A stretch of 64,000 nt of DNA from Phialocephala subalpina (GCA_900073065.1 FJOG01000015.1:422436-486435); one strand, 5' to 3'. Shown: positions 41,343 through 52,612, numbered from the stretch's first letter. Program-made: numbers and translations. Notes: a model not told the origin generated them from the letters alone.

Positions 41343-43744
41343 GTTGATGCTGTTTTTGGTCGAAAAGAGCGTCTGAGTCGAAGTGCTGTCAGGAAATCGA
41401 TGTCTTCGATGAAATTATGCGTGGAAATATCTCGTTCTGATGCGAGAAGGGTCGAGAGTCGAGTTGGTGATGAGAAGTGTTTGAAGAAGGAAGGTGGAAC
41501 AGGGTCGCGCAGAAAATCATAGATTGTAGTTTCTTTTCAAAAAAAAATTAGTTAGCGTGGTTGCCTTGAAAGCGAGGCGCTAAGGGAACCGAAATAAGCA
41601 AGCGCGCTAGGCCGAGTCAAGCCTGCCGAAAATAAGCCACCATGCAAATGTTTCCAGCACTCAATCAATTGCTTCAACTTGTTGTGAGCAGAATTTAGGT
41701 CTCAATATCTTTATCGATGACGCTTTTTCATCACTCAAGCTCTGGCTTTGCCGAATGCTCTCTCAAGGACAAAGCCCGCACCTTAGATCCAATCTTCCAG
41801 TCCGCGTTTCGGGTCCCGAGAGAGACATAAATTTGACCTTTGTTTTACCCCTAGAACGACTACTGTAAAAATGTCAAGTGCCCGCCTGCTTTGTGAGCGG
41901 TCCAGTTCCGTCAACTGCTCCTTCGTAGTCAGGCGCTTCCTACACTCAATTATTCCAATGGCAGTAGTCAGTGACTGATTCCTTCCATCTTGAGCCCTAC
42001 AGTACGCCTGCATCTTCCCAGATCTATCCGTTCTTAGGGTCGGACGGTCAGCATTTTGTCACTTTCACCATCATGTTCGTTATCACCAACTCATCGTTCT
42101 CCATGCCTATTCCTAGTCCCTCCAGTAAAGCCTCAACTGCTGCAAGTCCAGCGCAGCACAACGGCGTGTCTAGGGAGACAGTCTAGAAAACCGCCTGGAT
42201 ATCGCAACTCATGTTCCAGATGGTCTCGCCTTTCCTTCTACTACATGAGTGTCCTTCACAACACAGCTATCTGACATTGAGCTGCGGACGAGGTCGTAAG
42301 CAGAAAAGAATGCCTATGAATGTTATGTGAACGGCCGTCGCTTTTCAGGGTAGGTCGAGTTGTCCTACACAACTGCCAGTGTCAACTCTTGTTATCATTA
42401 GACAGAAATTTTGAAGAGCACAGGTCTAATTTTGGTTTTCAACTGATTATTTGCTGTTCGTACTTTCGAGTTGTGTCATGAGGCCCCTGTCGGTCTACCT
42501 GGTGAATAGGATATTAAATGAATGCCTAAATGGACTTCGTACAATCTTAAGTGCCCTTGCACTTCGTCGTCTTTGAAGCTGGAACATATATCTTGAAGTT
42601 TTGTTACTATCTGTTGCAATACAACTTATCCTAGGAAGTAATTGTTGCATACCGTTGCTTTTGAAAATAGAACCGATATTTGGTGCAACAAAAGTTGCAG
42701 GAGCTCTGGCTCACTTTCTAGCTGCTGATCTTGATTTTACAAGTGATATTGTCTGTGACATGTCAATTGACTCAGCGCGAGCCTCCTGTTGGGTCTCGAC
42801 TTTCGTACTTGGTTGGTTATCACATCACATGAATGTCCCGAGAGAAGCCGTACAATGGGTAAGTCCCATTCGTTCCATCCGGCTTATGCCTTCGAGCTGC
42901 CTGCAATGGTTGGCTCAACCTCGGACCAACATTGCGATGTGCAACACAGAAATCTCAGAGGTTCGCTCTCATTTCATCTTCCTTCTCGTTCTTTCGCAGC
43001 GTTGTCGTTCAGCATCCTTAATTGTCGTGGTTGAGCTTCGGATCGCAGCTGCCAAGTTCGATTCAAGCTTTCCTGCTTCTTTCCCAACACCTCGATTCAA
43101 TATAAGTCTATGATAAACCGAGGCGTTACTGCTATTACAACGCGGAGATGCGCCAAGTGGAATCAAAGCGAGGAGCGCGTTGTTGACCTCGAAGTAAATC
43201 TTGTTTGGATATTGACCTCGATTGCTGTATGCTCATAATCTAGTGTCGAAAACCCCTCCAGAGACAAGTCTCACCCATCTTTCTCTCTACTTCTCGGCTC
43301 CGAGATGGAGAGTATACCGAGTCAGACTTGGAGCTTCGTCATAGGGACCGACTTTCAGCCCCTGGAGTCTTTGATTGTGCGGGGTGAATTGTCTCTCTCG
43401 TCTGCTGCAATGTTTCTTATCTTCATTGCTTGAACAACGGAAGAGCTGGAAGTCAAGAACGGAACGTGCTGTGCATTCACGTTAGAGATTTGATTGATAT
43501 CTCTTGCGCTTAAAGTCAAGATTGGCAATATCTTCGACTTGGGAATATCTGTTCTATGTCGGATGCAGCATTCTTTCCTCGATACAGAATCAGACAGTCA
43601 CAACCCCCCACTCACCACTAGGAACGATTATTCAGTCACTGCAAGCCCCTTTCCATATAAGCCGCTTAAAATATCTTATTAGCACGTCGATACGAATATC
43701 AGCTCCAGCAATTCAAGCACCAACATTCAAAAACGGTCATCACA
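41343..43744. other. Intergenic, DBP2 promoter and accessory DNA
   Basis: The left 300 bp are the DBP2 promoter, with TTAGCG (41552), GGCGCTAAG (41577) and CGCGCTAG (41603). No convincing gene is seen in the rest. Confidence 0.5.
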
Positions 43745-43852
43745 ATGGAGACAAAAGTCATCATAATAATAATCGTCTGCGCCATCGCTGTTTCTGTTGC
43801 CCTTGCGATCTGGTGGATTTGGTCTGAGAAGAGGAGAGGAGGAGGGAGGTGA
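43745..43852 (+). CDS. Tiny single-pass membrane peptide, 35 residues (first of three)
   Basis: METKVIIIIIVCAIAVSVAL continues to IWWIWSEKRRGGGR. It is one hydrophobic segment of about 23 residues with a short N terminus and a basic C-terminal tail. The context before the ATG (CATCACAATGG) is good for fungal initiation. A GTGAGG just at the end could be a splice donor extending it. No family is recognised. Two similar ORFs lie 0.6 and 1.7 kb downstream on the same strand. Confidence 0.4.
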   Translation: METKVIIIIIVCAIAVSVALAIWWIWSEKRRGGGR

Positions 43853-44001
43853 GGTAGCTGGGTACGTGTCAAAAGAGATGTTGGCAATCTCGTGGCTTGG
43901 GAAGTAAGGGGTGACACTGGATGTGAGGGCTTTTGAGAAACAAGGCGAAAGAATTGAGAACTGTGTTCATCAGATGTTGGCTGGGGAGGATCGTTGTTTT
44001 G

Positions 44002-44006
<5 letters not shown>

Positions 44007-44034
<28 letters not shown>
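44007..44034 (+). repeat. (AG)n dinucleotide microsatellite
   Basis: About fourteen AG units between the first and second small membrane-peptide ORFs. Confidence 0.9.
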
Positions 44035-44038
<4 letters not shown>

Positions 44039-44368
44039 TTTTGCAACATGTATGTGTCTCGGCAAACGCTGGCTGATTGCAGAATGCGAGATATTATCGT
44101 TGGGAATTTCTGCTCTGTGAGGCTTCGGGACAAACGAGCGCCAAAAGTATAGCCCAGCAAACTTCTTGTTGTCTATGACAAGCAGTCACCCACCATAAAT
44201 GACTCTCTTTGACTCCTCGCCACCCTTAGGTCCCTGGCTCACGATCCAATCTATGAAAAACAACAGGAAGATATATCTAAGTATCCCCAGGCTCTCCAAG
44301 CCCCTCATAGCTCACCATCCACACAGTCCACCTCTCCTACTCCAAGATCAAAATTCAGAAGCAACATC

Positions 44369-44497
44369 ATGTCAGGCGGCACGATCGCAGGAATCACTAT
44401 CCCATCTGTGCTTGTCTTCTTGTTCCTTGCTTGGTACTTGCCACATAAGTGCTGCCCTTCTGACCCAGCCGCGGAGCCATCATATCCGATGGTTTAG
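44369..44497 (+). CDS. Tiny single-pass membrane peptide, 42 residues (second of three)
   Basis: MSGGTIAGITIPSVLVFLFL continues to AWYLPHKCCPSDPAAEPSYPMV. It has one membrane segment followed by a Cys-Cys pair that could be lipidated, and a Pro-rich tail. The leader CAACATCATGTC is the same as that of the third ORF. An overlapping frame at 44199-44708 is longer but has no protein-like features, so I prefer this one. No family is recognised. Confidence 0.4.
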   Translation: MSGGTIAGITIPSVLVFLFLAWYLPHKCCPSDPAAEPSYPMV

Positions 44498-45441
44498 GAG
44501 GTACCCGCGGCCGACAATCACCTCTTCATCCGTCTTTCCGTCCTCCGATTTCCAGCAATTATTACAACATCCAACCTACTTCGACATAGCCGCTGGCAGA
44601 TGTACTTCGATGAAAGCTTCAGAAAAGGCGGAGGCCAATATGTGGCATTCTTGGAGGGATAATGAAGTTGAGGGGAATCTGTGCATCAAGGATGTCTTTA
44701 GAGGCTGAGAGGACATAATAGAGACTACCGTATCATAACAACAGGAATTATGATGTACTACTAGACTTAGGTGCAATGGATTTGAAACGCAATCACTACT
44801 TTACTAGACGATACAATCAAAACCTGAAATCAAATTCACTAGCAACAAACACTCCTTCCAATCTTTCGGCTCCGTCAAGACGTCCCTTAGCTGGTTTTAG
44901 TTGAGAAATTATGGTTCCTGCCAATATAATAACCCCCTACTAAATATGGAGCTTCTTCATAGTGCAGCTTGTGACAAAGTTGAGAAACCGCTAGGATCGA
45001 AAACTGGAGCGGAAAACAAGAATTGAGGATGTTTGTGAGGTGAAGTAACTTCGAGGATATCTGCAGATCAGGAACACTGCATCAGCGCAGAAAAGTAAGT
45101 TGTGTTCTTACGGAGTATGGTAGACTATGGTGGTTCTTCGTAAACAAGAGCGCCTTGGGAGATACAAAGATATGTCTGTGAGCAAGAAAGCTGAAGGTGA
45201 CAACGTCTAGTAAACGGAGACTGTTGTCGTGTCAATGACAAGCAATTGGTGTTTGTAATAAAGAAGCCTTCGCCTTCAAACAACACTTCATTCATCGTCA
45301 CCTCCAGGCAGCTTTGACATATAAATTGGTGCATGCGATGAGAAGACATTTACCAAAACAGTCGCCCAGCTTCCAATAACTCATCACCCGCGTACCCTAG
45401 CACCACTCTGAACTCCAGAATTGATCTACGCCTGCAACATC

Positions 45442-45600
45442 ATGTCTTACATTAGCATGGGTATGATCATAGGCGGCGCTCTCCTAACGGTGACCATCAT
45501 TTGCTTCACTATCTCGAAAGCCTTCAAAGCGAAGAGCGGAGCACCAGAGATGCCGCTTCAAGCACAAACCCCAGCTATACAGCCACCTCAACAAATTTAG
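45442..45600 (+). CDS. Tiny single-pass membrane peptide, 52 residues (third of three)
   Basis: MSYISMGMIIGGALLTVTII, then CFTISKAFKAKSG, then a Pro/Gln tail ending IQPPQQI. It has one membrane segment with a basic C-terminal flank. The leader CAACATCATGTC matches that of the second ORF. A TATAAA-like TATAAATTGG lies about 120 bp upstream. No family is recognised. Confidence 0.4.
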   Translation: MSYISMGMIIGGALLTVTIICFTISKAFKAKSGAPEMPLQAQTPAIQPPQQI

Positions 45601-46481
45601 AAGCACAATCACAAAAGAAAACGAGAGCGAAGAAGGAGAATGCCAGAGAAGCTGAAGGAAGGGACACAGAAGGCAACTGGAAATATCACAACCCCAGCAT
45701 CTGCTCAAAAACTGGTAGCGGAGTAGGAGGAGTTGTCCTTGATCATAACAATCTTCATCCGAGTCCAGGCGCCGCTTAAGGGGTTGGAAGAAATAGCCCG
45801 AGGGAGGAAGGGATATTGAGCTTGGCACCATCGTTGGCGTTGAAATTATTGCGTTGGCCGTGTAGCAGTAAACAAAGTGTAGAATTAACAGACCAGACTG
45901 CCAAAAACCTGTTGGAGTTTCCCGGATTGTGTGATAGGGAGTTTAGAGCAACTGACAAGGGAATCGTAATCCTCGTCGCCAGCATCTTCGTATGGTTTCC
46001 CCTCGTACTAGCTTCTCAACTATACTTCCTCGACAAACGATATAGGCCAAGGCATCAAAAACATCGAAACAAGACGTTGATCAAGAATCCGGGGAACATT
46101 CAGAGACAGAATCGACCACAACGAATGCATCGATCCAAGAAGGCCGAGAGGGGTGTACACAATCATGACGATGTAAAGATCGAGCCGATTGGCGACGATC
46201 GTGATCCAATATCTTGGGACCATCGAAGACAATACCAGGGGAGCAGAAGAGGTATACCGGTCTTTCCCATGAGGCTTTCCGGACCAAGTGGGCATGTCGG
46301 TCTTCTTATCAAGTATGGGCGGGAAGTCGTACTGGAGGAGCATGTCACATTGTGAGAGCTTTGCTAAGCTTTTCCCCACCGAATTCGATATCTGAGACGA
46401 CGGATCCGAAGCAGTGAGTGGCCCCAGCCAGTTTTGGTGATTTCGGCGACTGCAAATTCCGCTAGATATGAAAGGTTAGCG

Positions 46482-46913
46482 ATGTCTAAATACATGCCAA
46501 AACGAACTAGATATCTCACTCTATCATTTCCTACCTATCCCGTCTACACTTCCAATCACCTTCCGACCAAGACATCCTATGGCGCTATCTATTTCTCTGA
46601 AGCTCCCTTCCCAATCGGCAACTACTACCTCTGTCTTTGCCTTTGCCTTTCCCTTTGTGTTTGCCTTCTGATTTCGAAGGTTCTCTCTCTATCCACCTAT
46701 GTTGTGGGACCAGAGCCACCTGCTATCCTTGATCTCCTCATCTCCACCTCCCTCAACTCGTTTGCTCTTCTCATATACATCTTCCTCATCTTCGTTTACT
46801 TCCTCCCCCTTCCCATTGCCTCCCTGCGCCGACTCCCACTCTCTACCTGCCTCGTAAAACTCCGAACGGTCCCCACGCCCGAATCATTATCCGACCAATT
46901 CGTGACAGAATGA
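46482..46913 (+). CDS. Doubtful two-segment membrane ORF, 143 residues
   Basis: From the ATG at 46482 the frame shows two hydrophobic stretches: a low-complexity run (YYLCLCLCLSLCVCLLI, from CTTTGCC repeats) and a second (FALLIYIFLIFVYFL). The first arises from simple-sequence DNA, so the frame may be chance. No family is recognised. Confidence 0.25.
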   Translation: MSKYMPKRTRYLTLSFPTYPVYTSNHLPTKTSYGAIYFSEAPFPIGNYYLCLCLCLSLCVCLLISKVLSLSTYVVGPEPPAILDLLISTSLNSFALLIYIFLIFVYFLPLPIASLRRLPLSTCLVKLRTVPTPESLSDQFVTE

Positions 46914-47220
46914 TAATGCTCCCAGAGCTTTCACGAGGCCTTACTCTCTTCCTGCTCTTTTTCTTCCCCCTTTCATTCTTTATCTCTTCCAAGTCTTCAA
47001 ACAGCTCATCGAGGATCCGATCCTCTTCTACAGCTGCCATCTCTTCTTTGTCTCCTTGTGCTATACGCCCAACTGGGGGTGGACGATGAGGTGGCGATGG
47101 CTATGGAGGTATGTTGACCTGACCAGGATGAAAACAGCAACGAGTTGTAATGCACGCGGATGTAGACCTGGAGGAGGATGAGATGCAGAAGAAGCATCAC
47201 GACCCCCGCTTCTGCGATAG

Positions 47221-47880
47221 CTCCTAGGACGACGAAAAGCCGCCAAAGAAATTGTCGGTCACACAATTGGCACCCTCTTCTTCGGGACACCGTTCGAAGG
47301 ACCGTCTACAGCTAAGTATGGAAGCCTAGCTGTGAAACTCTTGTCGTATTTCATCCCGACTCAGAAGAAAAACCCGAAAAGCCTCGAGACACGCTCGAAC
47401 AAGCTTGCAAGCATTAACAATTCGTTCGCAAAATTCCTCAAAGAAAGAAATCGCTCGAGAACAAAACAATATTTGCAAATTGCTTGTTTTTTTTGAGGAA
47501 CGCGGCTTGTATGAAGGTTCGACCAAGATTGATCCCATTGTGCCGAAGGAGTCAGCAAGTTGACTAGGCATTGATCCACTGTCGATTCTAAGGATCGCAT
47601 TGAGATGCGTAGGTTTGAAGACGAGGATGGATCCGACTACAAAACTGTTGCCCACAAGTTGAGTCAATGGATTGCGGAAATTGATAAAGTAAGGGAGGCG
47701 AGTGAGGGTGGAGTGAAGGGGTTGAATGCCAAGGTTCGCTATCCTGACTTGAGATTTCGAACGCAACTAACATGCGAGAACAGACAATTGGCGTGTATCA
47801 AGGCGACGTCAACTTTGGCAGCGCCGTAAACAATGGCGAGGTTTTACTGGAAACGTACACGGCACTGCCACGACTGCTAA
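47221..47880 (+). pseudogene. Relic of a SesB-type alpha/beta-hydrolase domain (fungal STAND/NLR-like gene)
   Basis: After an in-frame TAG, 47221 onward reads KEIVGHTIGTLFFGTPFEGP and AKYGSLAVKLLSYF, the region after the nucleophile elbow in the lipase-like domain that heads many fungal NLR-like proteins. A run of eight T at 47487-47494 shifts the frame; with one T fewer it would go on as CFFEERGLYEG and IVPKESAS. A TGA follows, then LGIDPLSI, then after another 1-nt shift EMRRFEDEDGSDYKTVAHKL and SQWIAEIDK. A usable intron (47689-47783, with CTAAC) leads in phase to TIGVYQGDVNFGSAVNNGEV, then a shift to GNVHGTATTANNITV. The part before the elbow and any NACHT domain are not found. It is broken, with at least three lesions. 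Confidence 0.65.
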
Positions 47881-48396
47881 CAACATCACTGTACCATTGT
47901 ACAGTCCTTGACAATGCAATTATAGATGAATACATTCTAACGATTCGTAGAATAATAACAATGCTCCAGGTGCTAATAGCGGCGCACGACCTGCTTGAAG
48001 GCATTAGTTCATATTGGATTATCTCGGGAAGGAAATGTGGCCGTTGGAATGGAGCTGCTTGCTGCATAGATTGGCACTTACGAAGCTCCTGAATTTGATC
48101 CTGATGCACAGTCCATCTTATCTCGCTCTTCTTCTAGAGGAAAGAGCCTGATCCTCCTTACAGCCTGTTTTCCTCATATCGATTTTCATTGCGCGGTGGG
48201 TTCAATCTCCATGTCCATGAGTAACATGAAAGTCATAGAAGTATGAGTCCGCCCTATACCCATAGCATGTAGAGTCAAGCTCGTGACCCTGACTGGTAAG
48301 TTTCTGCGAAAGAAACCGGTTCTGCCAGCATCGAGACAAAGTGATGTAGTCGATAATGTCCCATCGTTTGAATTACGAGAATTTTTTGTTCATCTC

Positions 48397-49227
48397 TCAG
48401 CCCACGTTGCCATCTTCCTGAACTTCCAGCATAAATCCAGGAGTCCAGTACTCCCACTCGTCACACTGCTTGTCAACCCAAAGCATACTCTCTGACACCA
48501 AATCATCGATAGCAGTTGCAGCTCTTGCTCTCGGCCATCTTAGGTTCACCATCAGCATTGATACACTGACATAGCCTAGCACCTGAGCAGCTTCTAGAAC
48601 AGCACTCTGATCGATGTTGAGTTCTTTGGGGACGGAGCGAATGTAGGTCTTGTGACCAACTTTGATGGTCGAGTAGGAAGATCCTAATGGTTTGAGAGTC
48701 TCAACAGCACGGAGAACATCATCACTGTATTAGCATTAGCTTGGATCCTCTACTCAAAACTATTAAACGTACTCAGTAGTTTCTGCGCTTCCCTCTATTC
48801 TCGTTCTCATGATTCGATCCTTGAGTTCTTTGACTCCGATAAGACCACCATTCTCTTCTCTCGTTGCTCCACAAACCTCCACAACTTTCACAGCCAGGTC
48901 GAAATAGAAATCGTTCACACTTCCGCCCAGTAATTGCGCCCAAAAGCTTCCACCTCCATCCTTGCTGCCTGCTCCACTACTGCTTGCTAGAGGGTCGACG
49001 CCGATGGCTGAACACATGCGGGCGAATTCAGCGCGGAAACTGGGGTTAGAACGTATATCTTTGGCATGTGTTTGGGCGAATTGCTGGAGGAGTGACCGGA
49101 AGACTGCGAGTTGGGTTGCAAGTGATGTAGAGTGTGAAGTCCGTAGACTGTTCCCATGAGAGGCATATTGAGCAGAAGTGAGCCGAGACCTGTCAAAGGC
49201 CGCAAGCCCAACTCCCTTTCTGGACAT
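48397..49227 (-). CDS. SNF8: ESCRT-II subunit Snf8 (Vps22)
   Basis: Part of the ESCRT-II complex that sorts ubiquitinated cargo into multivesicular bodies. Exons 49227-48773 and 48724-48397 (a 48-nt intron with GTACGT and ACAG) give 783 nt, or 260 residues. The start MSRKGVGLAAFDRSRLTSAQ is the family's N-terminal helix. Marks that follow are FAQTHAKDIRSNPSFRAEFARM, DPLASSSGAGSKDGG, FWAQLLGGSVNDFYFDLAVK, and the winged-helix part ending MLWVDKQCDEWEYWTPGFM. It is head to head with RPS16, sharing a promoter of about 250 bp. The gene is intact. Confidence 0.93.
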
Positions 49228-49356
49228 TGTCGAACTCGAAGACGAAGATAAATGCGAAAGAGCTTGTCCTTGCTGAGAAGGAACATTGGAGAAACGTTGA
49301 TGTCGTGAAGCACGTGATGATGGGCCGAGATAAGGTCTAGTGCGGCTAATCCCAAT

Positions 49357-49364
49357 CGCGCTAG
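49357..49364 (+). promoter_or_regulatory. CGCGCTAG element upstream of RPS16
   Basis: CGCGCTAG 115 bp before the RPS16 ATG. The related CGCGCTAA lies at nearly the same distance before RPS14, and CGCGCTAG lies upstream of DBP2. It is a candidate shared promoter element, by inference. Confidence 0.35.
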
Positions 49365-49478
49365 CTCACACACAGTCGATTTTTCAGAATCGCAAGCGAC
49401 CACCACGAAAACCGAACTTCGCGCCGACGACGACATTTTTTCTCAAACGTATCGACAACACTCTCGAACGCCGCAATC

Positions 49479-50098
49479 ATGGCTTCTACCACCCAGAGTG
49501 TACAGTGCTTCGGCAAGAAGAAGACAGGTGAGGAGGAATCGCTGATCTTGAACGCGACAGAGATGCTGATGAAATTCTGAATAGCTACCGCCGTCGCCCA
49601 CTGCAAGGTACGAATCAATCGAGCACTCGAGGAGGACGAGAAGACAACCCGCGCAGGACAAGTAGGCTGACAAGAAGGAATTAGGCTGGTAAGGGACTCG
49701 TCAAGGTCAACGGAAAGCCTCTCAACCTAGTCCAACCCGAGATCTTGAGATTCAAGGTCTACGAACCCCTCCTCATTGTTGGTCTCGACAAGTTCGCCAA
49801 CGTCGATATCCGAGTCCGAGTTACCGGTGGTGGACATACTTCCCAAATCTACGCCATCCGACAGGCCATCTCGAAGTCCATTGTCGCCTATTACCAGAAG
49901 TTCGTCGATGAGCACTCTAAGAACACATTGAAGCAGGCTCTCGTTCAATACGATCGAACGCTGCTTGTTGCGGATAACAGACGTTGCGAGCCTAAGAAGT
50001 TTGGAGGTGGGCTATACTGTTTTCAAGGTACATGGGTGGTGCTGACAGATTTGATAGGTCCCGGAGCAAGAGCCAGATACCAAAAGTCTTACCGTTAA
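49479..50098 (+). CDS. RPS16: 40S ribosomal protein S16 (uS9)
   Basis: A small-subunit protein whose C-terminal tail reaches the P-site tRNA. Exons 49479-49527, 49585-49607, 49685-50006 and 50058-50098 give 435 nt, or 144 residues (family about 143). Text: [57 protein letters not shown], and the invariant end [13 protein letters not shown] with its terminal Arg. The second exon is only 23 nt. The gene is intact and divergent from SNF8. Confidence 0.97.
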
Positions 50099-50584
50099 GG
50101 ATGGGTTGTTTGGGGGTCTGGGTCTGGGAGAATGGTTTCGACTGCATTTGCAACGGATGGGCTGCGATTTTTGCTGGCTGTAGGAATCTAAGCAAATGAA
50201 TGCAAAACTTCTGGCACACGCATGGCGTTCAGATGAGCATGTATAAGAGAATTCGGTCTCGATGTGAATTGGGAATGAAACGGTGAAGCCTACCTGTTAT
50301 TGTGCACATGCTGCTCCTGTGCTGGTCGTCGTTTGTTGGAACATTCTAGAGGAGCTGGCAAACGACTTTCATCCTCAGCTTTCTCACATCATATTCTACG
50401 GTGTTTCACTTCCGGATTCTCAAGGCAGGACTGAAAGCGTAACGCTATTTTGTTAAAGGATCGCATCAACGTTCATACAACCGCAACGCCCTTGCCAAGC
50501 ATGTTCAGACATCCACGACTCCTCCCAGTTTGCCTTTGCTTGCGCTTCCCAAACATCTAGAAATGTCCCACCCACTACCCACCA

Positions 50585-52401
50585 CTACTTACTAGTATTC
50601 TCCAGGATCGTCTTCATCATTTCATTCCCAACCTTGGTTGCGTCCTTGAACCTAGGTTCAAAGAACTTCTGCGTGCTCACGAACCTATCCTTGTACGACT
50701 CAAAGTCACCGAAGGTAACACAGTCAGACCAACCCCTTGCCGCAAACGTAAACTCTAGATCATCAGACCTAAAGGTATTGTCCTCAATGGCAATACGGAT
50801 CACCTCATCCAACAAAGCTGGTTTGCGGAACAGGTATTCTGTAACACCAAGCCACAGGCGGAAGAGGGGAGTAGAGCAGATCATATGGTCATAAGGCACA
50901 ATACCCAGCTGAGACCAGCAGTCCACCATGGCCAGGAGACTCAAGTGATTGTTTGGTAATGGCGTCTCCGGCTTTTTGCCAAGGGAGAATCGGTCCAGGA
51001 CCTCATCCTTGAGCAGCAGCTCTTCAGTCGGATCCATGGTACCAAATACCGCCTTCCCTGCCTTCTTGATACGAATATTGAGCTCCTCACGATGTCCTCC
51101 AAGCATCAGCTTGTACAGATCTGTCACAGACTGTGCGTATTGCTTGATCTGCTCCTTAGCGAAGGGATTCAGGATAGCAAGGCCGGCATACACATGCCAT
51201 TTCTGGGAGTAGATTCGTAGGGTCAAGTTGATCTTAACATTCTCGATACCACCAACATACCGAGCGATCTCCCACGGAAACTGAGAGTTTGCATGCCATG
51301 CTTTGCCCATACTGAGGAAGGCAGCATGGGTAACAGCTTGAGTATCTGCAGTGATTCGGTCATGCTGGGCGGCAGAGAGGTGGACGTGGGTTGAGCCTAG
51401 GCAAGATAGGACACGCTCGACTTTGTCGAAGTTCTCTTGGGAAGCTCGGTGCTGGATCAGAACCTGGAGCTAGGTATTAGCTCAGCTATATCGTGCAGGT
51501 AGTAGTCCTACCAGAGGCTGTCCACGAGGATCAATATTTGGACCGTGAAGAGAGTGGCAGCAGACGATGTCGACATCTTCTGGGAGATGCTTCTCGAATG
51601 CGCCAATCTCAGGAGCTTTGCAAGAAGTCTGGCCGCCGACGATGGCACCTTGTTTCGTAGCTTCAAGAGGTCAGTAACACAAGAACGTAATTGAGGGTAT
51701 CACAAGCTGTCGTACATGGACCATACCCCTCAACAACCTTGTCGATTGATGCGGCCTCAACATTGTAGATTATGTAGTCGGAAGATCTGGATACGAGATG
51801 GCCGTTGGGAAGAATCTTGAGTAGTTTCTATGAAGGTCTCAGCACTTGTTGAGGGATATTCTATATACAAGGTTTTACATTGTCCGCAAACTCTTCACAC
51901 AGTGCTTTATATCTCTCTTCCCTATCGCAGGCGTTGACCCTGATCCAAAATATCAGCCGTTAGTTCTCGGTACTTGTAGTCAGTAATCTGAATGATCCTG
52001 TTAGCCAATGTTCTCGACGGAGATATGCTGTGTAAGATCGGAATGGTAAAATGTATTCAGACGAAATAAAATAAGGTAGCTGAGATGTTTCATCAGAGAA
52101 AGTCAACCGCGAGTCCTGGTACCAGAAAGGTAGTCAGGGAAGCTGAAGACAATACTCGAGCCAAATGCACTCAAGTCATCATTATGGTGAAGGGGAAGAG
52201 CGGTGGAAAATCTGCTTACCAAAGTGACAATGGCGCAGGCAGGAAGGGTATTTACCTCCATCCAGCTGCACTGAGTCGCCGGGCATACATCTTTCCCATG
52301 TCTCCCATCCCGATGATGCCAACGACGAACCCTTCCATGTTTGCGACCTTCTTCGGTGCCAGCGCGATGCCGTTCGTATTTGTATCCTTAGGTCCTACCA
52401 T
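50585..52401 (-). CDS. TYR1: Prephenate dehydrogenase (NADP+) Tyr1
   Basis: Oxidative decarboxylation of prephenate to 4-hydroxyphenylpyruvate in tyrosine synthesis. Minus-strand exons: 52401-52256, 51939-51879, 51827-51716, 51660-51512, 51463-50585, summing to 1347 nt or 448 residues. The nucleotide-binding fold is at the start (FVVGIIGMGDMGKMYARRL). Further marks are KAPEIGAFEKHLPEDVDIV, HSLHGPNIDPRGQPLVLI, the AAQHDRITADTQAVTHAAF helix, and the C-terminal helical domain with WEIARYVGGIENVKINLTLR. The first intron is 316 nt. A TGACTC on the sense strand about 136 bp upstream could bind the Gcn4/CPC1 amino-acid regulator. It is divergent from RPS14 and intact. Confidence 0.94.
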
Positions 52402-52536
52402 TGCGATCAATTTTCCAACACTGCCACCGAGAAAGGAAGAACACTATGTTATTGGAAAATTTTCATTCCTAGCCACAAGTTTTGTAGCGCGCAAAAGAAA
52501 ATTCATGCGAGGATGTTGGAAGAAAGAGTTGAAGAG

Positions 52537-52542
52537 GAGTCA
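52537..52542 (-). promoter_or_regulatory. Possible CPC1/Gcn4 half-site TGACTC upstream of TYR1
   Basis: GAGTCA on the plus strand, that is TGACTC toward TYR1. It lacks the full TGASTCA, so it is weak. Confidence 0.2.
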
Positions 52543-52595
52543 GATTTTTTCTTTTGGAAAGCTCCGGAACGGCGTAATAATGATCCATTAATCTT

Positions 52596-52612
52596 TTAGC
52601 GCGTCGCGCTAA
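52596..52612. promoter_or_regulatory. Perfect 17-bp palindrome TTAGCGCG-T-CGCGCTAA in the RPS14/TYR1 promoter
   Basis: Eight-base arms around one T, ending 101 bp before the RPS14 ATG. Each arm holds the CGCGCTAR motif also seen upstream of RPS16. It is a likely dimer site for a regulator of ribosomal-protein genes, by inference. Confidence 0.45.

Noticed and set aside
44199..44708. 169-codon plus-strand frame overlapping the second membrane peptide
   Set aside because: Composition is Ser/Pro/His-rich without pattern, whereas the shorter overlapping frame has a clean membrane segment and a good start context.
45816..46355. Long plus-strand frame with one hydrophobic stretch (GIVILVASIFVWFPLVLAS)
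   Set aside because: There is no ATG before the hydrophobic part and no convincing upstream exon. It may be a relic of another small membrane gene, but I cannot support it.
52085..52591. 168-codon plus-strand frame
   Set aside because: It is the antisense shadow of TYR1 exon 1 and its 316-nt first intron.
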